Origin: Neobacillus niacini
GTDB lineage: Bacteria; Bacillota; Bacilli; Bacillales; Cytobacillaceae
Reading direction: 5' to 3'
DNA: 64,000 nucleotides
Assembly (NCBI RefSeq): GCF_023715785.1
Contig: NZ_JAMBOX010000009.1
Span: 62,001-126,000 of the forward strand
Program-made: the position numbers and the translations under genes
The notes under the pieces: generated by a model
Told to the model about the DNA's origin: nothing
The model's database searches: none
Seen by the model: only the letters and a program-made list of their open reading frames with translations
Shown: piece after piece, positions 46,317-56,301 of the stretch
How positions within the stretch are numbered: the first letter of the stretch is position 1
Layout: each line of letters starts with the position of its first letter

Positions 46317-46910
46317 GTGCGCTGGATTTATCCTATACTTGCGAATCGGTCGATTTTATGGTTATTACTGATTGTCAATATTGCGGGAACCATTTATGGC
46401 TATTATTGGTATGGCTGGCAGCTGAAGAAAACCCCGGCCATCTTTTTGCCCTTTGTGCCAGACAGTCCAACTGCAAGTCTTTTTTTTGTATTGGTTCTGA
46501 TGGCTTTTTTACTTAAGAAAAACTGGCCGCTGCTAGAAGCGTTGGCGATTGTCACTCTCTTCAAATATGGCATCTGGGCTGTCGTGATGAATATCCTCGT
46601 GTTTATTGTCCAGGGGAGTCTGGATCCAGTCGGTTTCATGCTAATCCTCTCACATTTTGCGATGGCTGTGGAGGGGCTGTTATATGCACCGTTTTATCGA
46701 TTTAAAATAAAACATTTGCTTATTGCGGCAATCTGGACTTTACATAACGATATCATTGATTACGTCTTTTTCATGCTGCCCAGCTATCATATGCTGGACA
46801 AGTTTATACCGCAGATTGGCTATTTTACGTTCTGGCTATCGCTCGTTTCGATTGGAATTGCCTACTACTTAGTCGTGAGGAAAAATCGGTTTAAACTGGA
46901 AATTAACTAG
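46317..46910 (+). CDS. ypjA: YpjA family membrane protein (DUF1405)
   Basis: 197-residue multi-pass membrane protein (about six segments) of the DUF1405 family. Conserved charged and polar pieces inside the membrane parts include IYGYYWYGWQL and HNDIIDY. GTG 46317 follows AAGGAAGGAG; an opening at 46293 would lie in the qcrC terminator. Downstream of qcrABC as in B. subtilis. Function unknown. Confidence 0.87.
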   Translation: MRWIYPILANRSILWLLLIVNIAGTIYGYYWYGWQLKKTPAIFLPFVPDSPTASLFFVLVLMAFLLKKNWPLLEALAIVTLFKYGIWAVVMNILVFIVQGSLDPVGFMLILSHFAMAVEGLLYAPFYRFKIKHLLIAAIWTLHNDIIDYVFFMLPSYHMLDKFIPQIGYFTFWLSLVSIGIAYYLVVRKNRFKLEIN

Positions 46911-46984
46911 ATTTGATAGAAAACATGGTCTAACCTTGTCCACCCCTTCATACATTTTATTAGTACCGAAAGGGGGGACAAGGA

Positions 46985-47779
46985 TTGAAATTAAGGCGGT
47001 TCCTTTTATTTGCAATGATCTTTTTGCTTATTCCCATCTCAGTAAATGCTCAAACTCAATCACCTATAGAGAGGCTTGATGATATTTCCGATGAGGCTCT
47101 CCAGATGGTAAAGTTTCATAGATATGAGGATGCAAAAAAACTGCTCGATTATTTTTCCAATCAATTTAAAACAGTGACAGGTACAGAGCGGAAATTAACG
47201 CTTGATGAGGTAAGGATTATAACCACCTCGCATGATGAAGCAATGGAAGCGGCGGTTAGTCCCGACATGAAACATGAGGAACGAATCAATAAACTGACAA
47301 AGTTCCGCCTTGTCATAGATGCCATCGCCACCAGCCATCAGCCATTGTGGACTGAAATGGAAGACCAGATCATGATGGCGTTTCATCAGGCCAAAGAAGC
47401 TGCGGTAAATGGCGATTCAGCCCATTTTCATTCAAACTTTAATACTTTTTTATCCTTATATAATGTTATTTATCCTAGTATGAAAATTGATGTGCCAGTA
47501 GAAAATATACAAAGATTAGATGCCCGGATTAAATTTATCGATGAATACCGCTCCCAGGTATTGACTGATTTGGGGGGACAGCAGGAACTGGACAACCTTG
47601 ATCAGGATTTGAAAAATCTTTTTTCCAATATTGAAGATGATGAAGCGGACCCATCGCTATGGTGGGTAATCATTTCAACTGGAAGCATTATTATCGCCAC
47701 ACTATCGTATGTCGGCTGGAGAAAATACAAGGGTGAAAAAGACATGAGGAAGGATTGGTCTAGAGAGCATAAAGATTGA
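46985..47779 (+). CDS. ypjB: Sporulation protein YpjB
   Basis: 264-residue protein with a signal peptide (residues 1-22, ending SVNAQ), a helical outside domain and a C-terminal membrane segment (about 226-245) followed by a basic tail. This bitopic layout and the place between ypjA and ypjC fit YpjB, whose gene is sporulation-linked in B. subtilis. TTG 46985 follows AAAGGGGGG. Function unknown. Confidence 0.87.
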   Translation: MKLRRFLLFAMIFLLIPISVNAQTQSPIERLDDISDEALQMVKFHRYEDAKKLLDYFSNQFKTVTGTERKLTLDEVRIITTSHDEAMEAAVSPDMKHEERINKLTKFRLVIDAIATSHQPLWTEMEDQIMMAFHQAKEAAVNGDSAHFHSNFNTFLSLYNVIYPSMKIDVPVENIQRLDARIKFIDEYRSQVLTDLGGQQELDNLDQDLKNLFSNIEDDEADPSLWWVIISTGSIIIATLSYVGWRKYKGEKDMRKDWSREHKD

Positions 47780-47838
47780 CTCTGGTCTGGCGGCTTTACT
47801 AAAATGTTATACAACACGAGCTCCAAGGAGGTTTCATT

Positions 47839-48519
47839 ATGCTGTTTTTACTTTATTTTGCTGTCATCGTGCTGATACCTTTATGGGCCCAAATGAAAGT
47901 AAAAGGCACATTTAAAAAGTATTCCCAGGTCCCTACATCGACACATCGCCGCGGTGCTGAAGTAGCCAGAGAAATTTTGAACGCAAACGGGTTGTTTCAT
48001 GTCGGTGTTGAGGAAGGGCGGGGGTTTTTAAGTGACCATTATGATCCCCGGACAAAAACGGTTCGGTTGTCACCGGAAAATTATCATGGACATTCGATTG
48101 CTGCTGCCGCAGTTGCGGCTCATGAAGTCGGACATGCCATTCAAGACGGTGAAGGATATGCGTTTTTACGGTTTCGCCATGCGCTTGTTCCCGTCGCAAA
48201 CTTGGGATCAAATGCTTCATGGATCCTGATTATGTTAGGGATAGTTTTTCATGCGAGCGGCATGTTGTTATTAGGAATTATCTTTATGGCGGCAGCCGTC
48301 CTATTTCAAGTGGTCACCCTGCCGGTTGAATTTAATGCATCAAGCCGCGCAATGGATCAGGTTATTTCACTTGGTCTTATTGCCAATCGGGAAGAACGGG
48401 AGGCCCGCAAAGTTTTAAACGCAGCAGCCTTGACCTATGTGGCCGCGGCCGCTGTAGCCGTTCTTGAATTGTTAAGACTGGTGTTGATCTTTACAGGAAT
48501 GAATAGGAGCGAGGACTAA
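47839..48519 (+). CDS. Membrane zinc metallopeptidase, YugP family
   Basis: 226-residue membrane protein with the zinc motif HEVGH at 95-99, an N-terminal membrane segment (1-18) and three further hydrophobic segments after about 115. The peptidase part also contains FNASSRAMDQ, typical of the family, where a downstream acidic or His ligand is expected. Substrate unknown. AAGGAGG before ATG 47839. B. subtilis has its yugP elsewhere; insertion between ypjB and ypjC occurs in related species. Confidence 0.88.
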   Translation: MLFLLYFAVIVLIPLWAQMKVKGTFKKYSQVPTSTHRRGAEVAREILNANGLFHVGVEEGRGFLSDHYDPRTKTVRLSPENYHGHSIAAAAVAAHEVGHAIQDGEGYAFLRFRHALVPVANLGSNASWILIMLGIVFHASGMLLLGIIFMAAAVLFQVVTLPVEFNASSRAMDQVISLGLIANREEREARKVLNAAALTYVAAAAVAVLELLRLVLIFTGMNRSED

Positions 48520-48547
48520 AAAAGACGCAAATCGCGTCTTTTTTTTC
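48517..48547. terminator. Bidirectional terminator between the metallopeptidase gene and ypjC
   Basis: Stem AAAAAGACGC/GCGTCTTTTT (48519-48528 and 48534-48543) serves both convergent genes. Confidence 0.9.
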
Positions 48548-48548
48548 T

Positions 48549-49421
48549 CTATTCCTTTATCGGCATTTTATTTTCATCAAGGGTAAAGCCTTCGCCTAGA
48601 ACATCATGGACAATGGAAATCGAGATAAATGCATGTGGGTCGACAGAGGTGATGATCGTTTTTAACCGCATGATTTCATTTTTGGCAACAACACAATACA
48701 GTACATCCCGTTCTTTTTTTGTATAGAAACCATAGCTCCTGAGTGCAGTTACGCCGCGGTCCATTTCTTCCATAATTTTTTGGGCGATTTGCTCATTTTT
48801 TTCAGATATAATCATCGCTCCCCGTGCCGAATAGGCTCCTTCTTGAATAAAATCTATCACCTTTGCCCCGACAAAGACAGCCACAAGGGTGTACATCGCC
48901 TGTTTATAATTTAGATATGTCAGTAAAGACAAAGTAATGACGCATGCATCAAAAATGAAAAAGGTTTTTCCAATGTTCCAGCCGATAAACTTTTGCACCA
49001 ATTTGGCGATAATGTCTACACCACCAGTTGTACCGCCGTAACGAAAAATAATTCCGAGGCCAATTCCGGCAAACACACCGGCAAATAATGCAGCAAGAGC
49101 CAAATCATGTTCTAGTGGCATTACAATTGAATACCGCTGGAAGATCCATAAAAAAATGGAAACCCCTATCGTTCCAATAATTGTATAGAAAAAAGCATTA
49201 CGGCCTAACCATTTCCATCCTAGAAAAAATAAAGGGATATTAAGAATCAAGTTGCTATAGGAAGGGTCCCATTTCCACAAGAAATAAAGCAGGAGTGTGA
49301 TTCCCGTAAATCCTCCTTCCGCAAGCTTGTTTTGCATATTAAAATGAACCAGGCCAAAAGAAAATATGGCAGTACCCAATAATATAAATAAAATATTTTT
49401 TATCTTCAGTCCCAAAATCAC
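48549..49421 (-). CDS. ypjC: YitT family membrane protein YpjC
   Basis: 290-residue protein with five to six membrane segments (about 5-150, with GGTTGGVDIIAKLV in the middle) and a C-terminal cytoplasmic DUF2179 domain (about 205-285, GAYSARGAMIISEKNEQIA to SISIVHDVLGEGFTLDENK). Start GTG 49421 follows AAAAGGGGGG. It is the only minus-strand gene in this part. Function unknown. Confidence 0.9.
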   Translation of the reverse strand: MILGLKIKNILFILLGTAIFSFGLVHFNMQNKLAEGGFTGITLLLYFLWKWDPSYSNLILNIPLFFLGWKWLGRNAFFYTIIGTIGVSIFLWIFQRYSIVMPLEHDLALAALFAGVFAGIGLGIIFRYGGTTGGVDIIAKLVQKFIGWNIGKTFFIFDACVITLSLLTYLNYKQAMYTLVAVFVGAKVIDFIQEGAYSARGAMIISEKNEQIAQKIMEEMDRGVTALRSYGFYTKKERDVLYCVVAKNEIMRLKTIITSVDPHAFISISIVHDVLGEGFTLDENKMPIKE

Positions 49422-49629
49422 TTAAATTCCCCCCTTTTCCATATTTTTCACATCCACAGCGAAATTAATTATATCGAATAATGTAATGATGGGCAATTGT
49501 CGGCAAAAACTTGTCGTTTAATTGAAAACATTTGTAAATCGCCTTTTTTTTAGCTAACATGTAAAAGAGAAAAGCTTCGGCTTTAATAGAGAAAAATGGA
49601 ACAAAATCGATAGTTTTGAGGTGATGCAT

Positions 49630-49971
49630 ATGGCGAAAGACGGGAAAACCATGAAACAGCTTCAGTCAGAGGTTGATACATATATAGGTCAATTTAAAGA
49701 AGGATATTTCAGCCCTTTGGCCATGCTCGCGCGGCTTACTGAAGAACTTGGCGAGCTGGCAAGGGAAATAAACCACCATTATGGGGAAAAACCAAAGAAG
49801 TCTTCTGAGACGGAAAAGGCCATTGAGGAAGAATTGGGGGATCTCCTGTTTGTCGTCATTTGTCTGGCAAATTCCTTACATATTGATTTGGAACAGGCCC
49901 ATGATCTTGTGATGAACAAATTCAACACCAGAGACAAGGATCGTTGGACAAAAATTGATCAAGAAAGCTAG
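49630..49971 (+). CDS. ypjD: MazG-like nucleotide pyrophosphohydrolase YpjD
   Basis: 113-residue all-alpha pyrophosphatase. The metal site is formed by [10 protein letters not shown] and the EEELGDLLF block. This small type hydrolyses non-canonical nucleoside triphosphates. ATG 49630 follows GAGGTGA; GTG/ATG codons at 49621-49624 are within the site. First gene of the run ypjD-dapB-mgsA-bshB1-bshA-cca-birA, whose members are separated by few bases or overlap. Confidence 0.92.
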   Translation: MAKDGKTMKQLQSEVDTYIGQFKEGYFSPLAMLARLTEELGELAREINHHYGEKPKKSSETEKAIEEELGDLLFVVICLANSLHIDLEQAHDLVMNKFNTRDKDRWTKIDQES

Positions 49972-49979
49972 GAGTGAAT

Positions 49980-50786
49980 ATGTTGGAAACCATTAAAATT
50001 ATTATTGCCGGTCCTAGGGGTCGTATGGGCAGCGAGGCAGTCAAACTAGTAACCAGTACAGAACATTTTGAGCTTGTTGGCACTGTCGACTATAAGCACG
50101 ACGGAATAATGCTGAGCGATTTGCCTGGCTTTCAAACAGTCGGCAATGTCCCAATCTATGGCGACATTAAAGACTGCCTCGAAAATGTAACTGCTGATGT
50201 ACTGATTGATTTAACCGTGCCTGAAACAGGCATGCGACATGCAAAAACTGCGTTGGAATACAATGTCCGTCCAGTTGTCGGGACAACAGGTTTTACAAAG
50301 GAAAATCTGGCTGAGCTTGAACAGGTTTGTCGTGAAAAAGAGCTTGGCTGTATCATTGCGCCCAATTTTGCAATAGGTGCTGTCCTAATGATGAAATTCT
50401 CGCAAATGGCCGCAAAATACTTTACGGATATCGAAATTATTGAACTGCATCATGATCAAAAGCTGGATGCACCATCTGGAACTGCCGTAAAAACCGCCGA
50501 ATTGATTTCTTCAGTCAGGGACCCTAAGAAGCAGGGGCATCCAAATGAAAAGGAAACATTACCGGGCTCTAGAGGTGCTGATATAGATGGGATGCACATT
50601 CATTCTGTCCGATTGCCTGGTTTAATTGCCCATCAACAGGTGTTGTTCGGTTCTGATGGACAAACGTTGACGATTCGCCATGATTCCTACAACAGGGGAT
50701 CGTTTATGTCAGGAGTCAAATTGGCCGTTGAAACGGTTATGAAACAAAATACCTTTGTGTACGGTCTTGAAAATATATTGGAGTAG
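49980..50786 (+). CDS. dapB: 4-hydroxy-tetrahydrodipicolinate reductase
   Basis: 268-residue NAD(P)H-dependent enzyme of lysine and dipicolinate synthesis. Nucleotide motif [11 protein letters not shown] (about 11-21), GTTGFT (about 103-108), [12 protein letters not shown] and the catalytic [20 protein letters not shown] precedes ATG 49980; GTG 49974 is within the site. Dipicolinate links the pathway to spores. Confidence 0.97.
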   Translation: MLETIKIIIAGPRGRMGSEAVKLVTSTEHFELVGTVDYKHDGIMLSDLPGFQTVGNVPIYGDIKDCLENVTADVLIDLTVPETGMRHAKTALEYNVRPVVGTTGFTKENLAELEQVCREKELGCIIAPNFAIGAVLMMKFSQMAAKYFTDIEIIELHHDQKLDAPSGTAVKTAELISSVRDPKKQGHPNEKETLPGSRGADIDGMHIHSVRLPGLIAHQQVLFGSDGQTLTIRHDSYNRGSFMSGVKLAVETVMKQNTFVYGLENILE

Positions 50787-50796
50787 GAGCCACAAG

Positions 50797-51216
50797 ATGA
50801 ATATTGCACTGATTGCCCATGATAAAAAGAAAGATGCCTTGGTACAATTCACCATAGCCTATAAGAATATTTTTGCCAAACACAGTTTGTTTGCTACTGG
50901 TACAACCGGCAAGCGCATTAACGAGGCGACCGGTTTGGAAATTACCCGGTTCAATTCGGGGCCGCTCGGTGGAGATCAGGAAATCGGGGCGATGATTGCT
51001 AAAAATAAGATGGATGCGATATTCTTTTTTCGGGATCCATTAACAGCCCAGCCGCATGAACCAGACGTTACCGCACTTGTCCGGCTTTGTGATGTCTATT
51101 CGATTCCTCTTGCTACCAACATGGGAACAGCCGAGTTATTAATCAGAGGGCTGGATGAGGGACTGCTCGATTGGAGAAATATCGCCAGGGAGAATGGTGA
51201 TAAGGATGAAAAATAA
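50797..51216 (+). CDS. mgsA: Methylglyoxal synthase
   Basis: 139-residue enzyme turning dihydroxyacetone phosphate into methylglyoxal when phosphate is short. [10 protein letters not shown] (about 4-13) and [14 protein letters not shown] carry the phosphate and catalytic Asp/His residues. ATG 50797 follows TAGGAG. The end overlaps bshB1 by 11 bases. The pairing with bacillithiol genes makes sense because bacillithiol is needed to detoxify methylglyoxal. Confidence 0.97.
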   Translation: MNIALIAHDKKKDALVQFTIAYKNIFAKHSLFATGTTGKRINEATGLEITRFNSGPLGGDQEIGAMIAKNKMDAIFFFRDPLTAQPHEPDVTALVRLCDVYSIPLATNMGTAELLIRGLDEGLLDWRNIARENGDKDEK

Positions 51217-51916
51217 CCAGTTACATATCCTTGCCTTTGGTGCACATGCGGATGATGTCGAAATCGGCATGGGCGGGACGATTGCCAAATTCGCAGCTGA
51301 AGGCAAGCAGATTGGAATTTGTGATTTGACTGATGCCGAACTTTCATCGAATGGGACGGTATCACTCAGAAAAGAGGAAGCGGCCAGAGCCGCAGGATTG
51401 CTGGGAGTAAGGGTCAGGACCTCATTGGGAATGCCGGATCGGGGCCTGCTTCTGCATGAGGAATATATTAGAAAGATAGCGGGTGTCATTCGTACATATA
51501 AGCCTAAAATCGTATTTGCTCCTTATTATGAAGACCGCCATCCTGACCATGGGAATTGCGCCAGGCTGGTAGAAGAGGCGGTCTTTTCGGCCGGAATCAA
51601 AAACTTTCAAACCGAAAATGGTTTTGCGGCACATCGGGTAGAACGGGTATATTTTTATATGATTAACGGGTTTCATAAACCGGATGTTACTGTCGATATT
51701 TCCGGGTTTATCGCCCCAAAACTGGCTTCCCTAAGGGCCTATAAAAGTCAATTTGAAAAAACGGCTGAAAGTGTTGAGACGCCCCTTGTGAACGGTTATA
51801 TTGAGACGGTTGAAGCAAGAGAAAAAATGTTTGGCAAACTAGTTGGGGTTAGCTATGCCGAGGGCTTCATAACAAAAGTTCCGATGCTCATAGACCGTGA
51901 TTTGATAGGAGAATAA
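51206..51916 (+). CDS. bshB1: Bacillithiol biosynthesis deacetylase BshB1
   Basis: 236-residue zinc deacetylase (PIG-L family) that removes the acetyl group from GlcNAc-malate. Metal motif [13 protein letters not shown] (about 12-24) and [10 protein letters not shown] (about 111-120, with zinc His). ATG 51206 follows GGTGATAAGG and gives the family length; an opening at 51155 is inside mgsA. Followed 3 bases later by bshA. Confidence 0.96.
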   Translation: MKNNQLHILAFGAHADDVEIGMGGTIAKFAAEGKQIGICDLTDAELSSNGTVSLRKEEAARAAGLLGVRVRTSLGMPDRGLLLHEEYIRKIAGVIRTYKPKIVFAPYYEDRHPDHGNCARLVEEAVFSAGIKNFQTENGFAAHRVERVYFYMINGFHKPDVTVDISGFIAPKLASLRAYKSQFEKTAESVETPLVNGYIETVEAREKMFGKLVGVSYAEGFITKVPMLIDRDLIGE

Positions 51917-51919
51917 CAA

Positions 51920-53044
51920 ATGAAAAAACTAAAAATCGGCATTACTTGCTACCCGACTGTTGGCGGGTCAGGAGTAGTGGCCACTGAATTGGGTAAATTG
52001 CTGGCGGAAAAGGGCCATGAAATTCATTTTATTTCCTCTAGCATCCCGTTTCGATTAAATAAGATTTATCACAATATCTATTATCATCAGGTTGAGGTCA
52101 ACCAATATTCCGTCTTTCAATACCCACCGTATGATATAGCTTTAGCAAGCAAAATGGCTGAGGTGGCGAACCGGGAGAAACTAGACATCCTGCACGTCCA
52201 TTATGCGATTCCGCATGCAGTGTGCGCGATACTTGCCAAGCAAATGTCGGGCCGGGATATTAAAATTGTTACGACCTTGCACGGGACGGATATAACCGTA
52301 TTAGGCTATGACCCATCGTTATCGGAAGCGATTAAATTTGGCATCGAAAAATCTGATGTCGTAACGGCTGTCTCAAACTCTCTGGTGAATCAGACTCATG
52401 AACTGATCAATCCCGATAAACAAATTGAAACAGTTTATAATTTTATTGATGACCGCATTTACCGAAAAAGTGACACCGGCCACTTAAAATCAGAATTTGG
52501 GATTGCACAACATGAAAAGGTCATTATTCATGTATCAAATTTCCGTGCTGTAAAACGGGTGACTGACGTCGTAAAAACGTTTGCCAACATCGCGGCGGGT
52601 CTGCCGGCGAAATTGCTTCTCGTTGGAGACGGGCCGGAGATGACGATTGTCTCCAAACTTGTCCGCAATCTTGGTCTTGAGGATCAAGTCATTTTCCTCG
52701 GGAAACAGGAAAATCTTGAGGAATTGTACTCTATCAGTGATTTAATGCTGCTGCTATCCGAAAAAGAAAGCTTTGGTCTTGTCGCCCTCGAGGCGATGGC
52801 CTGCGGTGTTCCGTGTATCGGAACTAATGTAGGCGGTATTCCCGAGGTAATTGAGCATGGGGTCACAGGGTATGTTTGTGAGCTTGGAGATATAAACGAT
52901 TATTCCGATAAGGCGATTTCACTATTAAATGATGCCTCCCTTCATGGCCAATTTGCCAATAGGTCCGTTGAGACAGTCAAATCAAAATTTCAGGGCGGAA
53001 AAATTGTCGAGCAATATGAAAATCTATATTTCAGTCTGGTTTGA
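51920..53044 (+). CDS. bshA: N-acetyl-alpha-D-glucosaminyl L-malate synthase BshA
   Basis: 374-residue GT4-family glycosyltransferase, first step of bacillithiol synthesis from UDP-GlcNAc and malate. N-terminal [18 protein letters not shown] (about 8-25), [17 protein letters not shown], and the nucleotide-sugar block [20 protein letters not shown]. The stop overlaps the region where cca begins (the cca start is 12 bases after it). Confidence 0.97.
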   Translation: MKKLKIGITCYPTVGGSGVVATELGKLLAEKGHEIHFISSSIPFRLNKIYHNIYYHQVEVNQYSVFQYPPYDIALASKMAEVANREKLDILHVHYAIPHAVCAILAKQMSGRDIKIVTTLHGTDITVLGYDPSLSEAIKFGIEKSDVVTAVSNSLVNQTHELINPDKQIETVYNFIDDRIYRKSDTGHLKSEFGIAQHEKVIIHVSNFRAVKRVTDVVKTFANIAAGLPAKLLLVGDGPEMTIVSKLVRNLGLEDQVIFLGKQENLEELYSISDLMLLLSEKESFGLVALEAMACGVPCIGTNVGGIPEVIEHGVTGYVCELGDINDYSDKAISLLNDASLHGQFANRSVETVKSKFQGGKIVEQYENLYFSLV

Positions 53045-53055
53045 AGGTGAATAGG

Positions 53056-54255
53056 ATGAGAGAGCCGTTTCTATCTGCTGTACCTTTATTAAAAAAATTG
53101 GAAGATTCGGGGTATGAGGCCTACTTTGTCGGCGGTTCTGTCAGAGATTATCTGCTGAACAAACAAATAAGCGATGTCGATATCGCAACCTCCGCCACTC
53201 CTGAAGAGGTAAAACGGATCTTCCCAAAAACTGTTGATGTTGGAATTGAACATGGAACGGTCCTTGTGTTACATCATCAAAAATCATATGAAATTACTAC
53301 TTTTAGGACGGACGGGGAATATCAAGATTATCGCAGGCCAACAGAAGTGTCGTTTATCCGAAATCTTGAGGAAGACTTGAAGCGCCGGGATTTTACGATG
53401 AATGCCATCGCCATGGACAGTAAGGGGAAGGTATCTGATCCATTCAACGGGCAACAGGCTATAAAAGATCAAGTCATTAAGACTGTAGGCTTTGCTGCTG
53501 ACCGTTTCCGAGAAGATGCCTTACGGATTATGAGGGCAGTCCGGTTTGTAAGCCAGCTCGGTTTTCAGATGGATAGAGAAACCCATTCTGCTCTGTCAAC
53601 TCTAGGCCCTCTCCTTGAGAAAATCGCTGTAGAACGGAAACGGGCTGAATTTGAAAAATTGCTGATGGGAACGCATTGGCACAAGGCGGTTACCATCTTG
53701 CTTGAGTCCGGGCTGAACAATTTTTTGCCGGGACTGGACAAACGAAAGCAGCAGCTTGAAAAATTGCTAAGGTTTGACAGCGATCATCTTAGACTTATTG
53801 AAAGATGGTCATTGCTCATCTTCTGTCTGGAGTTAACGGACTCCCAAATCGAGGAGTTTTTAAGGAATTGGCGGCTGCCTGTAAAGGAAATAAAAGATAT
53901 AAAGCACATAATGTTTTTCTTAAGAAAAAGGTTGGAGATGGATTGGTTGGTTTATGATCTTTACATGGCCGGAAGAGAAGCTGTTCAATCGGTGGAAAAC
54001 CTCTATTTTGTCATTACTGGTATAAAGCAGGAAGAATCGGTACATAAATGGATTGCTGTGTACGACAGTCTGCCAATCAAGCAACGCTCAGATTTGGCGG
54101 TAACGGGAACTGACTTAATGGACTGGCTTCATCGCAAACCGGGTCCATGGTTAAAAGACACCATACTTAAGATAGAACACGCTATACTAGATGGTCAAAT
54201 CAAGAACGATAAATCAACGATTAAGGAGTGGCTTTTACAGTGCAGTCAGAAATAA
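53056..54255 (+). CDS. cca: CCA-adding enzyme (tRNA nucleotidyltransferase)
   Basis: 399-residue class II nucleotidyltransferase that adds or repairs the 3' CCA of tRNAs. Active site GGSVRDYLL (about 27-35) and the DVDIATSATPEE pair of Asp; RRDFTMNAIA and the RFREDALRIMRAVRF neck follow. ATG 53056 follows AAGGTGA; TTG 53041 is within bshA. It overlaps the birA start by 16 bases. Confidence 0.95.
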   Translation: MREPFLSAVPLLKKLEDSGYEAYFVGGSVRDYLLNKQISDVDIATSATPEEVKRIFPKTVDVGIEHGTVLVLHHQKSYEITTFRTDGEYQDYRRPTEVSFIRNLEEDLKRRDFTMNAIAMDSKGKVSDPFNGQQAIKDQVIKTVGFAADRFREDALRIMRAVRFVSQLGFQMDRETHSALSTLGPLLEKIAVERKRAEFEKLLMGTHWHKAVTILLESGLNNFLPGLDKRKQQLEKLLRFDSDHLRLIERWSLLIFCLELTDSQIEEFLRNWRLPVKEIKDIKHIMFFLRKRLEMDWLVYDLYMAGREAVQSVENLYFVITGIKQEESVHKWIAVYDSLPIKQRSDLAVTGTDLMDWLHRKPGPWLKDTILKIEHAILDGQIKNDKSTIKEWLLQCSQK

Positions 54256-55217
54256 GAAAAAAACTGCTCGATGCTTTTACGAATAGTCAAGATTCCTATT
54301 TATCAGGCCAGTATATCGCTGAATTGATTGGCTGCTCAAGGACGGCAGTGTGGAAGCATATTGAGGAATTGCGCAAAGAAGGCTTTGAATTGGAGGCGGT
54401 CCGAAAGAAAGGTTACCGCATCATCAAAACTCCGGAAAAAATTACGGCGGATGAAATCAGACTGGGACTTGAGACCTCCTTTATCGGCAGAAATATCCAT
54501 TATGAAGAAACCGTGGACTCGACTCAAAAAATCGCTCACGGGCTCGCCACCGAGGGTGTACCGGAAGGAACCGTTGTATTAGCCGAGGAACAGCTATCGG
54601 GTAAAGGAAGAATGAACAGAAAATGGCACTCGCCTAAATTTACCGGGGTATGGATGAGTCTTATTCTCAGGCCGAATATTCCCCTGACAAGATCGCCGCA
54701 GCTGACATTGTTAACAGCGGTCGCTATTGTTCAGGCGATTGAAGAAGTGACCGAACTTAAACCGGAAATCAAGTGGCCAAACGATATTATGATAAATGGC
54801 AAGAAAATTACCGGTATCTTAACCGAATTGCAGGCAGAGGCGGACCGGATTCATTCAATCATTATAGGTATTGGTATTAATGTAAATCAACAAGCGGTGG
54901 ATTTTCCTGAAGAGCTTCGGGAAACGGCGACCTCGCTTTTTATTGAAGCGGGCGGGAATATTTCCCGAGCAGGCTTGATTAGAAGCATATTCAAGCATTT
55001 TGAAAAACTATATATGCTATACCTGGAACAGGGTTTTCTCCCGGTAAAGCTCTTATGGGAAAGCTATGCTGTCAGTATCGGAAAAAACTTGAAGGCTCGA
55101 ACACTGACCGATGTCATAGAAGGGAGAGCCCTGGGGATAACCGATGATGGGGTGTTGAGAATAGAGGATCAGACCGGTACCATTCATCATGTTTATTCTG
55201 CCGATATCGAACTATAA
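54240..55217 (+). CDS. birA: Biotin-protein ligase and biotin operon repressor BirA
   Basis: 325-residue bifunctional protein. An N-terminal winged helix domain (about 1-65, YLSGQYIAELIGCSRTAVWK) binds DNA; the central domain makes biotinyl-AMP and joins biotin to carboxylases (EQLSGKGRMNRKW for the adenylate loop, KWPNDIMING), and a C-terminal SH3-like domain ends it. GTG 54240 is chosen because AAGGAG (54223-54228) would overlap GTG 54228, and this gives the usual length. Confidence 0.95.
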   Translation: MQSEIRKKLLDAFTNSQDSYLSGQYIAELIGCSRTAVWKHIEELRKEGFELEAVRKKGYRIIKTPEKITADEIRLGLETSFIGRNIHYEETVDSTQKIAHGLATEGVPEGTVVLAEEQLSGKGRMNRKWHSPKFTGVWMSLILRPNIPLTRSPQLTLLTAVAIVQAIEEVTELKPEIKWPNDIMINGKKITGILTELQAEADRIHSIIIGIGINVNQQAVDFPEELRETATSLFIEAGGNISRAGLIRSIFKHFEKLYMLYLEQGFLPVKLLWESYAVSIGKNLKARTLTDVIEGRALGITDDGVLRIEDQTGTIHHVYSADIEL

Positions 55218-55233
55218 TTCAGGAAATTAAATC

Positions 55234-55263
55234 TTGTACTCATTTTGGTAATTTTGTTATAAT
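55234..55263 (+). promoter_or_regulatory. Promoter of panBCD
   Basis: TTGTAC (55234-55239) and TATAAT (55258-55263), spacing 18, ahead of a 200-base leader. Confidence 0.65.
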
Positions 55264-55271
55264 TCTTACGG

Positions 55272-55410
55272 GCAGTATCTAACCAGAACTGCACCTTATG
55301 CTGTTTTTTAAAATTAAAGTTTTCTGCCTAGATCCGTGAATCGGACCGGGACAGAGGGATGGAACATGTCAAGAGTAACGGAATCCTTCTGCCTTCAGAG
55401 GGATTTTTTT
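55272..55410 (+). promoter_or_regulatory. Structured panB leader with terminator/antiterminator, candidate pan RNA
   Basis: Hairpin 1 is GCAG/CTGC (55272-55275 and 55289-55292) with an inner TCT/AGA and an internal loop. Hairpin 2 is TCTG/CAGA (55323-55326 and 55352-55355) with inner TCCG/CGGA. A terminator follows: ATCCTTCTG (55383-55391) pairs with CAGAGGGAT (55396-55404), then seven T. The word CAGAGGGAT also occurs upstream at 55352-55360, so ATCCTTCTG could pair there instead and prevent termination. Tandem hairpins with internal loops before panB resemble the pan RNA motif of Firmicutes, as I remember it. Confidence 0.65.
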
Positions 55411-55464
55411 ATGCTCTTAAAACTTGTTTTGTCACCTCTCCCATCTCTACAAGGAGGAGAAATG

Positions 55465-56301
55465 ATGAAGCAAACCACCGATTTTTTGAAAATGAAGCAA
55501 AACAATGAAAAGATTGTCATGCTGACGGCATATGACTACCCTTCCGCTAAACAAGCTGAGCAGGGCGGAGTCGATATGATTCTGGTCGGAGATTCGCTGG
55601 GCATGGTCGTTCTTGGATACGACTCCACGATCCCTGTGACATTGGAGGACATGATCCACCACACAAAAGCTGTTAAACGGGGAGCAAAGGATACCTTTAT
55701 TGTAGCTGATATGCCTTTTCTCACCTACCATTTATCTGTCAAGGATACGCTGATTAATGCCGGAAGATTAATTCAGGAAACTGGGGCCCACGCTGTTAAA
55801 CTCGAAGGAGCGGATGAGGTTCTTGAAAAAATTACTGCCTTGACAAGAGCGGGAATTCCTGTGTGTGCCCATTTAGGTCTCACACCGCAATCGGTTGGGG
55901 TTTTGGGCGGGTATAAAGTCCAGGGAAAGGATGCAGCTGCGGCCAGAAAATTAATTGAGGATGCAAAAAAGTGTGAACAGGCAGGTGCATTTGCGGTTGT
56001 TCTCGAATGTGTGCCGAAACAGTTGGCCGAAGAAGTGAGCAACTTAACCTCGATTCCGGTAATCGGTATTGGAGCGGGCGTTGATGTCGATGGACAGGTC
56101 TTGGTGTATCACGATATTTTGGGTTATGGTGTTGACCGGGTTCCAAAGTTCGTCAAACAATATCATTCCGTGAATCCGTTTATGATTGAATCGATTCAAA
56201 CCTATGTATCAGATGTAAAGCAAAAGGTGTTCCCTGAAGACAAACATACATTCACCATGAAAGAAGAGCAGCTTAGGGCATTGTATGGAGGCAAAGAATG
56301 A
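55465..56301 (+). CDS. panB: 3-methyl-2-oxobutanoate hydroxymethyltransferase
   Basis: 278-residue enzyme, first step of pantothenate synthesis (ketopantoate formation). Conserved [20 protein letters not shown] (about 18-37), [20 protein letters not shown] and the metal-binding DMPFLTY, KLEGA. ATG 55465 has AAGGAGGAG at 55451-55459; ATG 55462 is too close and the frame upstream runs through the leader. panC overlaps its end by 4 bases. Confidence 0.97.
   Translation: MKQTTDFLKMKQNNEKIVMLTAYDYPSAKQAEQGGVDMILVGDSLGMVVLGYDSTIPVTLEDMIHHTKAVKRGAKDTFIVADMPFLTYHLSVKDTLINAGRLIQETGAHAVKLEGADEVLEKITALTRAGIPVCAHLGLTPQSVGVLGGYKVQGKDAAAARKLIEDAKKCEQAGAFAVVLECVPKQLAEEVSNLTSIPVIGIGAGVDVDGQVLVYHDILGYGVDRVPKFVKQYHSVNPFMIESIQTYVSDVKQKVFPEDKHTFTMKEEQLRALYGGKE

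Noticed and set aside
55321-55380. T-box riboswitch in the panB leader
   Set aside because: The conserved T-box sequence (GGGTGGNACCGCG type) is absent; GGATGGAACATG is only a weak resemblance.
55336-55464. Extension of panB upstream to 55336
   Set aside because: This segment is the attenuator leader; AAGGAGGAG before ATG 55465 and the family start exclude it.
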